This document shows, piece by piece, positions 1 through 5,389 of a stretch of 8,726 nt of DNA (position 1 is its first letter; every line of letters begins with the position of its first letter). This stretch comes from Chamaesiphon sp. Lineage in GTDB: Bacteria > Cyanobacteriota > Cyanobacteriia > Cyanobacteriales > Chamaesiphonaceae. The stretch spans positions 1-8,726 of the forward strand of contig JAJAYU010000284.1 of assembly GCA_026786125.1 (NCBI GenBank), given 5' to 3'. Position numbers and translations under genes: made by a program. The notes under the pieces were generated by a model. That model searched no databases, was not told the DNA's origin, and was given only the letters and a program-made list of their open reading frames with translations.

Positions 1-276
1 CCCTAGATTCATCACCATTTGCATCAATGCTTTCCGAGGCAAGCCCATCTGTGCGGCTTCGATAATTATATATCCAGATAATGCCGCACTCACCGTGTCG
101 CCGCCACCAGGAATCAACCCCAAAATTGGATCGATCCCAATTCGTTGTTTAGTACCTGGAATCACAATTGCACTGTCGAGTAATTGACTCAACTGGCGCA
201 TTCGCTTCAATCTTGGGAAGTGACTAGAATGAATATCTGCGGGTGGATTGTTGTTTACCTGTCTTGATTCATCCAT
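1..276 (-). CDS. DUF4112 domain protein, N-terminal part (cut by window edge)
   Basis: The first 92 residues of a protein running off the left edge. After a polar N-terminus (residues 1-25), residues 32-60 carry the DUF4112 signature: LLDSA, then IPGT, then RIGIDPILGLIPGGGD. A hydrophobic stretch follows (about 61-76, ALSGYIIIEAA), then MGLPRKAL. This order, especially the Gly/Pro-rich LIPGGGD turn before a hydrophobic helix, is what I recognise of the family. Members are small (roughly 130-160 residues), membrane-associated and of unknown function. The ATG at 274-276 is the first possible start because an in-frame TAA lies three codons upstream. There is no clear SD. The gene is divergent from the RnfD-like gene across a 104-base spacer. 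The family call is firm; no function can be given. Confidence 0.85.
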   Translation of the reverse strand, partial: MDESRQVNNNPPADIHSSHFPRLKRMRQLSQLLDSAIVIPGTKQRIGIDPILGLIPGGGDTVSAALSGYIIIEAAQMGLPRKALMQMVMNLG

Positions 277-380
277 AGCTAGTTATATCTAAATTGAAAT
301 CTAAAGTTATCTATCATAACTAGGGAACTCGATCGCCAAAGCTTGTATCTTAAATTGCAGCGTCATCACCGATCAAAAAT

Positions 381-1199
381 ATGTTCGCCGATCCACGAGA
401 CTATCAGATCGTTTTTTTAGCTACTTATCTGGGATTAGGAATTACGACTAGAGATTGGTCGATTAGACCAGAATTGATTCTAGTTCTAACTATAACATGT
501 TACCTGACTCAATTAGTTCTAACCGTTTTATTCAAACCGACTGAAAATCCTTTGCCTGCACTCAAAAGTGCCCTAATTACTAGCCTGGGATTAGCATTAC
601 TATTGCGTGCCGATCGAGTGAGTACGATGATCCTCGCTGGAACCCTAGCGATCGCCAGTAAGTTTATCTTTAGTAGTGGTGATAAACATTGGTTTAATCC
701 CGCTAATTTTGGAATTATCATGGCTTTACTCTTAACACCTGATGCCTGGATTTCCCCAGGACAATGGGGTGATGATTGGTGGTACTTACTATTGTTTCTC
801 GGTTTCGGCGGGGTTGTACTCAAACGAGTTGGTAGATGGGACACTAGCCTCACTTTTTTCAGTACTTATGCAGCTCTGGAAATTGGCAGAAATATCTGGC
901 TGGGCTGGACATGGGATGTCTCCTTACATAAATTAATGAGTGGTTCGCTGCTATTATTCACCTTATTTATGATCACCGATCCACGATCGATTCCCAACGA
1001 TCGATCGGCTCGAATTAGTTGGTCAGCCTCGATCGCTATCCTGGCATTTATTCTACGCAATTATTTCTATATTAATGAGGCAATATTTATGGCTTTGTTT
1101 ATAATTTCGCCTCTGACAATTTTGCTTGATCGCTTAAAAGTAGCACCTCAATTTAATTGGTATTCAAATTCAGGTAATAATCGAATTGAAAATATCTAA
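381..1199 (+). CDS. Orphan RnfD/NqrB-family membrane protein without a visible FMN-attachment motif
   Basis: A 272-residue polytopic membrane protein with about eight or nine hydrophobic segments. It belongs to the RnfD/NqrB family, the membrane subunits of Na+/H+-coupled electron-transfer complexes. The signs are HWFNPANFG (103-111), the following TPDAWISPGQWG (119-130), and FMITDPRSIP (196-205), matching the conserved TDP segment that precedes the last helices. True RnfD/NqrB bind FMN covalently through a Thr in an S/T-G-A-T type motif. I see no such motif; the equivalent region (150-195) reads through LMSGSLLLF instead. No other rnf/nqr subunit lies nearby, so this is probably not part of a classical Rnf or Nqr complex. 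The ATG at 381 is preceded by AT-rich sequence without an SD. The next gene, encoding a secreted DUF2330 protein, is on the same strand 174 bases away. Family call good, role unknown. Confidence 0.8.
   Translation: MFADPRDYQIVFLATYLGLGITTRDWSIRPELILVLTITCYLTQLVLTVLFKPTENPLPALKSALITSLGLALLLRADRVSTMILAGTLAIASKFIFSSGDKHWFNPANFGIIMALLLTPDAWISPGQWGDDWWYLLLFLGFGGVVLKRVGRWDTSLTFFSTYAALEIGRNIWLGWTWDVSLHKLMSGSLLLFTLFMITDPRSIPNDRSARISWSASIAILAFILRNYFYINEAIFMALFIISPLTILLDRLKVAPQFNWYSNSGNNRIENI
648..655. repeat. HIP1 octamer GCGATCGC
   Basis: A perfect copy of the highly iterated palindrome typical of many cyanobacteria, lying inside the RnfD-like gene. With the second copy at 1443 and the many CGATCG cores, it supports the cyanobacterial assignment. 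Confidence 0.9.
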
Positions 1200-1230
1200 G
1201 ATTTTGATTATTTATAGATAGCCAGAGGGG

Positions 1231-1290
1231 AGGGCGGGTTTGTTTGAGATATTTAGTGCAGATAATATCACTAGCATAAACCCGCACCCT
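1231..1290. repeat. Palindromic intergenic element, possible MITE-like repeat
   Basis: The outer arms AGGG+CGGGTTT (1231-1241) and AAACCCG+CA+CCCT (1278-1290) pair over 11 bp with a two-base bulge. Inside, GATATT (1248-1253) and AATATC (1264-1269) pair perfectly; an alternative inner pairing is TAGTG with CACTA. GC-rich CGGGTTT/AAACCCG arms followed by CCCTAC are a style I know from dispersed intergenic repeats in cyanobacterial genomes. That it is a mobile or multicopy element is inference from one copy. It follows the RnfD-like stop by about 30 bases and could also act as a weak transcript end, though no T-run follows. Confidence 0.55.
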
Positions 1291-1317
1291 ACAGATCTAC
1301 CCATTCATTAATCCACA

Positions 1318-1335
1318 CTTCTCCTTGCGGAGAGG
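1318..1335 (+). other. Small hairpin in the DUF2330 leader
   Basis: CTTCTCC (1318-1324), a TTGC tetraloop, then GGAGAGG (1329-1335): a 7-bp stem. Its single imperfect pair (T1319-G1334) is a G-U wobble in plus-strand RNA. It lies 38 bases before the DUF2330 ATG, so it could sit in the 5' leader of that mRNA. It could equally be a fragment of a dispersed repeat. No T-run follows, so I do not call it a terminator. Confidence 0.4.
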
Positions 1336-1373
1336 TTTCACAAACGGCTACACTCAGTGCAAGCCATCCACAA

Positions 1374-2750
1374 ATGAAAATATCCCAAATCATCATTAGT
1401 TTCTGCCTTGCTTGTATTCTGATCCTGACTTGTGCGACTCAAGCGATCGCTTTTTGTGGCTTTTATGTTGGCGGTGCAGACGCAAAGTTATTTAATAAAG
1501 CTTCCCAGGTAGTCATTGCTCGAAATGGCGATCGAACCATCCTGACGATGGCAAATGACTTCCAAGGAGCGATCAAAGATTTTGCGATGGTGGTGCCCGT
1601 TCCAGTGGCGATTAAAAGGGAACAAGTACATATCGGTAAGCGATCGACGATCGATAAATTGGATGCATTTAGTCAACCCCGATTAGTTGAATATTTTGAC
1701 CCAGATCCTTGTGCTCCAAGTATGTCCTCTGATGCAATGGAAAGAGCCGCCTCCGCACCACAAGCTGTACCTGCTCAAATAATGAGAAAAGCAACTGGAA
1801 ATCTTGGTGTCACAGTCGAAGATCGATTTAAAGTTAATGAATACGAGATTGTTATTCTCAGTGCTAAAGAATCGAATGGACTAGAAACATGGCTGCAACG
1901 GAGTGGTTATAATATCCCCAAAGGTGCAAGTGAATTACTGAGTCCATATATCAAACAAAAGCTAAAATTCTTTGTTGCTAAAATCGATATTAAAGAATTT
2001 AATAAAATTGGTGGGAAGGTATTACGTCCGCTCCAAATTGCTTATCAATCACCTAAATTCATGCTCCCGATCCGGTTGGGGATGATCAATTCTCGTGGCG
2101 AACAAGATCTGGTTGTCTATATCCTCTCGCCTAAAGGACGGGCTGAATTGACTAACTATCGGACGGTCAAAATCCCAACTGGTACAGAAATACCTGAATA
2201 TATTAAATCAGAATTTGGTAGCTTTTATAAGGCAGCATTTCAGAAAGTATATGAGCGCGAACAAAAGAAGGTGGCTTTCTTGGAATATGCTTGGGATACT
2301 GGCAACTGCGATCCTTGTTCCAGTGAACCACCAACACCAGCAGAGTTAAAAGATGCTGGTGTATTTTGGAATAATAATGGTAAAAATATGCCTTCAAATC
2401 CATCATTCCGTCGTCCAATGCCTTCCAGCAATGCTTTTATTACCCGTCTCCACGTTCGTTATACACGTAGTAAGTTTCCTGAAGATCTGATGTTTCAAGA
2501 AACTGGTAATCAGGAAAATTTTCAAGGTCGTTATGTGATGAATCATCCATTTAAAGGCGATGTCAGTTGTGATGCTGGCAAAAAATATCAGCAAGCACTC
2601 CGCCCACGATTAGAGAAGGAAGCTAGTAATCTAGCCAATCTGACTGGGTGGAGTATTCGCGAGATTAACCGCAAGATCAACTTTCCAATTGCTCCACCTA
2701 AATCTGATGCTAATAGTCCATTTTGGCAAAATATTTGGAACAATAAGTAA
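1374..2750 (+). CDS. Secreted DUF2330 domain protein
   Basis: A 458-residue exported protein of the DUF2330 family; its function is not established. Residues 1-26 form a Sec signal peptide: MKIS, a hydrophobic core to about residue 20, then a probable cleavage after ATQAIA. The mature protein starts FCGFYVGG, as is usual for the family. Further family-like blocks are VVIARNGDRTILTMANDF (46-63), FAMVVPVPV (70-78) with the downstream LVEYFDPDPC, and VRYTRSKFPEDLMFQ (361-375) ahead of FQGRYVMNHPF. Mature cysteines are C28, C113, C312 and C315 (NCDPC) and C399. An odd number with one CxxC-like pair suggests disulfides or a redox or metal role, which is inference. There is no C-terminal membrane anchor, so it is probably soluble in the periplasm or thylakoid lumen. 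ATG 1374 gives a perfect signal peptide, which supports this start. The upstream RnfD-like gene is the natural candidate partner. Confidence 0.85.
   Translation: MKISQIIISFCLACILILTCATQAIAFCGFYVGGADAKLFNKASQVVIARNGDRTILTMANDFQGAIKDFAMVVPVPVAIKREQVHIGKRSTIDKLDAFSQPRLVEYFDPDPCAPSMSSDAMERAASAPQAVPAQIMRKATGNLGVTVEDRFKVNEYEIVILSAKESNGLETWLQRSGYNIPKGASELLSPYIKQKLKFFVAKIDIKEFNKIGGKVLRPLQIAYQSPKFMLPIRLGMINSRGEQDLVVYILSPKGRAELTNYRTVKIPTGTEIPEYIKSEFGSFYKAAFQKVYEREQKKVAFLEYAWDTGNCDPCSSEPPTPAELKDAGVFWNNNGKNMPSNPSFRRPMPSSNAFITRLHVRYTRSKFPEDLMFQETGNQENFQGRYVMNHPFKGDVSCDAGKKYQQALRPRLEKEASNLANLTGWSIREINRKINFPIAPPKSDANSPFWQNIWNNK
1443..1450. repeat. HIP1 octamer GCGATCGC
   Basis: Second perfect HIP1 palindrome, inside the signal-peptide codons of the DUF2330 gene. 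Confidence 0.9.
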
Positions 2751-2758
2751 TTAGGTAG

Positions 2759-2786
2759 TTAATAGTTGATAATTGATAATTAATAG
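2759..2786. repeat. Heptanucleotide tandem repeat, four units
   Basis: Four contiguous 7-mers read TTAATAG, TTGATAA, TTGATAA, TTAATAG, consensus TTRATAR, starting nine bases after the DUF2330 stop. Short tandemly repeated heptamers (STRR type) are characteristic of filamentous and other cyanobacterial genomes. This unit differs from the classical STRR consensus sequences I know. No coding capacity. Confidence 0.7.
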
Positions 2787-2806
2787 TTTTTTGCAAAGCC
2801 TTGATC

Positions 2807-2847
2807 AAGAACTCAGTATTTTTACGGATTGAGAATTATGAGTTCTT
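2807..2847. repeat. 9-bp inverted repeat downstream of the DUF2330 gene
   Basis: AAGAACTCA (2807-2815) and TGAGTTCTT (2839-2847) are perfect complements separated by 23 bases. The stem is AT-rich and lacks a following T-run, so a role as terminator is uncertain. It may mark the boundary between the DUF2330 gene and the 90-residue gene, or be a degenerate repeat. Confidence 0.45.
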
Positions 2848-2901
2848 CGGTTAGATTAGATCTGGCATTGGTAGTTAATCTTAAACATCAAAATTTAATT
2901 T

Positions 2902-3174
2902 ATGGCTGGTGCTGCGATCTTACTAGGTTTGTGTTTACTATTTCTCGCTTGGCGACAACGGGATCAAATCAAGCTGGGTGGACGAAGCAACACCAATCGC
3001 CAGTTTCGACCGCAGCAGCCACAACTAGAGCGTAAACTAATAAAACTCTTGGGTGGTAAGTATAAAACAGCTCATCGATTGATTCAACAATCTCGACTCC
3101 GCTATCCAGATAAATCTGCTGATTGGCATTGGGAAAAAGCTATTTACGATCTAGAACGCGATCGATGGCGATAG
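2902..3174 (+). CDS. Small conserved-looking one-helix membrane protein, function unknown
   Basis: A 90-residue protein: an N-terminal membrane helix (about residues 3-17, GAAILLGLCLLFLAW), a basic, polar linker (18-43, with RQFRPQQPQ), and a compact C-terminal segment (44-90) containing KLIKLLGG, HRLIQQSRLRYP and WHWEKAIYDLERDRW. The amphipathic, Trp- and Glu/Arg-rich C-terminus resembles a recurrent small protein in cyanobacteria; I recognise the pattern but not a name or function. The topology suggests a membrane tether with a cytoplasmic domain. ATG 2902 is the first start after an in-frame TAA at 2896-2898. No SD is visible. The reading frame has GATCG-rich codon use like its neighbours, unlike an overlapping ORF in another frame that starts at 2829. 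Confidence 0.7.
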   Translation: MAGAAILLGLCLLFLAWRQRDQIKLGGRSNTNRQFRPQQPQLERKLIKLLGGKYKTAHRLIQQSRLRYPDKSADWHWEKAIYDLERDRWR

Positions 3175-3271
3175 TCACGAGTAAATTGGGCATACTAGCA
3201 GATAAGTAAAATTAGCGATTATTTTTTGCTTGTTATTTAGCTACTGACTGTGACTATCTCCCCGAATCCTC

Positions 3272-3628
3272 ATGTCTAAACCCAGTTTTCTCGAATACAT
3301 CCCTGGAATTATTGCTTACTTTTGTGGTGCATATATCTGTACCGCTAGTCGAGTTTTTGTCTGGAAAATCGCCTCTCATTGGTCAAAAATTTGGGTTGCA
3401 AATGCTGAGCAAGGTGATAGTCAGATTTTAGCACTTACATTTACGATCACATTATTAATTGTATTTGGATTTTCGGTATTTATTTGGTCGATCGCTAACC
3501 ATATCAATTATAAATCTACTGAAAAAAGTTTTGTTGCAAATGCCTTTGCTGGGATTGGAATTGCCTATGGTATCAGTCAAGATGCCTGGTTGAACGAAGT
3601 TGCGGCAAGTATGACTTATGCAAGTTAG
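3272..3628 (+). CDS. Small hypothetical membrane protein
   Basis: A 118-residue protein I do not recognise. It starts MSKPSFLEYIPG and has two clear hydrophobic segments, about residues 10-30 and 51-76 (LALTFTITLLIVFGFSVF). A weaker Gly/Ala-rich stretch follows at 88-103 (FVANAFAGIGIAYGIS). The loop between the first two helices is short and contains the acidic AEQGDS. The C-terminus is short and polar. It is last in the plus-strand run and converges with the phn operon. The spacing of 97 bases from the preceding gene leaves open whether it has its own promoter. ATG 3272 lacks an SD. An intact frame and amino-acid composition typical of membrane proteins support a real gene. Confidence 0.6.
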   Translation: MSKPSFLEYIPGIIAYFCGAYICTASRVFVWKIASHWSKIWVANAEQGDSQILALTFTITLLIVFGFSVFIWSIANHINYKSTEKSFVANAFAGIGIAYGISQDAWLNEVAASMTYAS

Positions 3629-3710
3629 TTAGGCTTTAAGTAAACAGATACTGAGCAGGATATATAATTTCCAGCTAGCAAATATTTGCGTCCACCTCCT
3701 CAACTAACTT
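3622..3710. repeat. Inverted repeat spanning the convergent gene junction, with an inner perfect palindrome
   Basis: AAGTTAGTT+AGG (3622-3633) pairs with CCT+C+AACTAACTT (3698-3710): 12 bp with one bulged base. The left arm includes the stop codon of the 118-residue gene; the right arm lies just beyond the phnE stop. Between them, GCAAATATTTGC (3678-3689) is a perfect 12-base palindrome. The position between two convergent genes suggests a shared transcript end or cruciform, but neither strand has a T-run that would make it a standard intrinsic terminator. Confidence 0.4.
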
Positions 3711-3721
3711 TAAAATTCTAG

Positions 3722-4495
3722 TTATTGTTGCTCTAGACGACGGCGTAATTGACTACTGATAATATCGATCGCCGTTACAACTACAAGTAAGACTAACATC
3801 ATGGTTGTGGCTTTATTATATTCAAATCCACGAATATAATTGACTAGTTCAAAGCCGATCCCCCCTGCACCGACAACTCCCAAGACGGAGGCGGCGCGGA
3901 TATTGTATTCAAACATATATAAGGTATAGCCCCAGAGTGATGGCATGATTTGGGGCATGACTCCATACTGAGCAATTTGGAACCAAGAAGCACCACTGAC
4001 TTTGAGAGCTTCGAGGGAATAAAGATCGACAGATTCGATCGCTGTTTGGTAAAATTTACCTAGATAACCAATTGTATAAATCCCTAGTGCGAGGGTGCCT
4101 GCTGGCGCGCCCAAACCAGTGGCGGCGACAAAGATTAAGCCCAAAATAATCGATGGGATCGATCGAACAACATTTTGGACGAAATTAGCAAACCACCGCA
4201 GCCACCAGGGGGCTAAATTACTCGCAGATAAGATGGAGATCGGTAGTGATATAATTGCGCCAATTGTTGTGCCCCACAGGGACATTTGGATTGTTTCTAA
4301 TAATTTGATCCAAGCGACATCTAGAATTGATAAATCTGGCGGAAATAGACGGGAAATAAAATCGGCAATGTAGCCGCCACTATTTTGTAATGATTTAAAA
4401 TCGATTTGTAAACCAGTCCATGCCCAACTGTATATTCCCACAACTGCTAGGAATACTAATATTCTGATTGCCGATTTAGATCTGATGACTGCCAA
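3722..4495 (-). CDS. phnE: Phosphonate-type ABC transporter permease (PhnE family)
   Basis: A 257-residue inner-membrane permease that would form the channel of a phosphonate/phosphite/phosphate importer with PhnC. One helix lies near residues 10-26, followed by a short periplasmic stretch; the transport domain spans about 66-247. The ATPase-coupling EAA loop is EALKVSGAS at 162-170 with the downstream QYGVMPQIMP. Then come YMFEYNIRAASVLGVVGAGG (193-212) and IGFEL, a signature of PhnE rather than of other MetI-like permeases. The C-terminus ends in a basic RRRLEQQ. Length is normal. The start codon is TTG (4493-4495), four bases after the phnC stop. An in-frame TAA lies six codons upstream and no ATG is available before Met71, so translation is probably coupled to phnC. 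The gene is last in a phnD-phnC-phnE operon. Confidence 0.9.
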   Translation of the reverse strand: MAVIRSKSAIRILVFLAVVGIYSWAWTGLQIDFKSLQNSGGYIADFISRLFPPDLSILDVAWIKLLETIQMSLWGTTIGAIISLPISILSASNLAPWWLRWFANFVQNVVRSIPSIILGLIFVAATGLGAPAGTLALGIYTIGYLGKFYQTAIESVDLYSLEALKVSGASWFQIAQYGVMPQIMPSLWGYTLYMFEYNIRAASVLGVVGAGGIGFELVNYIRGFEYNKATTMMLVLLVVVTAIDIISSQLRRRLEQQ

Positions 4496-4499
4496 GGAA

Positions 4500-5276
4500 T
4501 TAATACTTAATTAGTTGATGATCTACCTTATCGCAAAGTCGGTCGAATTCTTGACCCAAATTCTGACTAGTGCCATGATAAACGACTCGACCGCGATCGA
4601 CAATTATCCCAGTCTGAGCATAAGTACTCGCTAATCCGAGATCGTGCAGAACAGTTACAATCGTCATGCCTGAGCGATGTAAATCCGCTAGAATTTGCAT
4701 CACCTGTTGAATTGCCAGAATATCCAAACCAGTTACTGGTTCATCGGCGAGTAAAATTTGGGGCGATTTGATCAATGCTCTGGCAATCGCGACTCGTTGT
4801 TGTTGTCCCCCACTCAGTTGACGAGTAGGTTGATTGGCAAATTCAGCCATCCCCAATCGATCGAGTAGTTCCAATCCAATCCGTCGTTCGCTCGGCGGAA
4901 ATCCCTGCAAAGTTTGCCAGCCAGAAAACGCGCTCAATCTCCCACATAAAACGTTGTCAAGGGCAGAAAGCTGAGGAATTAGCCCTCCACCCTGAAATAA
5001 CATTGCCAGGGGTTGGCGGGCTTGTCTGAGGGTGTCAGGGGTAACACTAACATTGTTAACCAGGACATGTCCTGATTTCAGTGGTAGTAATCCCGCCATT
5101 GATCGCAGTAAACTAGATTTGCCCGCACCATTTAATCCCAGAATAGCGACAAATTCACCGCGCTTAATCTCACAATTAATCCCATCCAGCACTGGGCGAT
5201 TGCTGATTTTTGCCTGACTAACTACCTGGTGACAAACAATCCCTGGTGAAAAGCTGTCTCGATCTATTTCGTTCAC
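4500..5276 (-). CDS. phnC: Phosphonate-type ABC transporter ATP-binding protein (PhnC family)
   Basis: A 258-residue cytoplasmic ATPase that powers the importer. All nucleotide-binding motifs are intact: Walker A GLNGAGKSS (47-55), Q-loop Gln95 (MLFQGGG), signature LSGGQQQR (154-161), Walker B ILLADEP (174-180), D-loop TGLD, and switch His211 (VLHDLGLA). The LSALDNVLCGRL block (103-114) after the Q-loop is typical of PhnC. The start is GTG at 5274-5276: the preceding codon is TAA, so no upstream extension is possible, and the next Met (residue 60) lies beyond Walker A. It is separated from phnD by 113 bases carrying a strong hairpin, and from phnE by four bases. Confidence 0.92.
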   Translation of the reverse strand: MNEIDRDSFSPGIVCHQVVSQAKISNRPVLDGINCEIKRGEFVAILGLNGAGKSSLLRSMAGLLPLKSGHVLVNNVSVTPDTLRQARQPLAMLFQGGGLIPQLSALDNVLCGRLSAFSGWQTLQGFPPSERRIGLELLDRLGMAEFANQPTRQLSGGQQQRVAIARALIKSPQILLADEPVTGLDILAIQQVMQILADLHRSGMTIVTVLHDLGLASTYAQTGIIVDRGRVVYHGTSQNLGQEFDRLCDKVDHQLIKY

Positions 5277-5333
5277 TTAATTTTTACCGTACTCAAAATT
5301 AATCCTCCAGCACCCGTGGTCAATCTTATCATT

Positions 5334-5372
5334 GAGGGAGTAAGGTAACTAATTCTGTCACCCTACTCCCTC
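5334..5372 (-). promoter_or_regulatory. Strong intercistronic hairpin between phnD and phnC
   Basis: The arms at 5334-5349 (GAGGGAGTAAGGTAAC) and 5357-5372 (GTCACCCTACTCCCTC) pair over 16 bp with a 7-base loop. On the plus strand two positions (A5343-C5363, A5347-C5359) are mismatches; in the minus-strand transcript both become G-U wobbles, giving an uninterrupted helix. This asymmetry indicates that the structure is maintained as RNA in the phn operon. It begins 17 bases after the phnD stop. No T-run follows, so it is more likely an RNA-stabilising or attenuating element that keeps the binding protein above the ATPase/permease level than a full terminator. That role is inference. Confidence 0.7.
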
Positions 5373-5389
5373 GCCAATCAGCGGTGTTG

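Noticed and set aside
294..317. TTGAAA with TATCAT as promoter of the RnfD-like gene
   Set aside because: The spacer is only 12 bases, too short for a sigma-70 type promoter.
1231..1290. Palindromic element as intrinsic terminator of the RnfD-like gene
   Set aside because: The loop is large, the stem is interrupted, and no T-run follows the right arm (ACAGATCT instead).
2829..3035. Overlapping 68-residue frame upstream of and across the 90-residue gene
   Set aside because: It begins in repeat-rich sequence at a non-ATG codon, has no recognisable composition, and conflicts with the frame that encodes a membrane helix plus a conserved-looking tail.
4095..4373. 92-residue plus-strand frame inside phnE
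   Set aside because: It is antisense to well-conserved PhnE residues and shows no family features; a shadow of the real gene.
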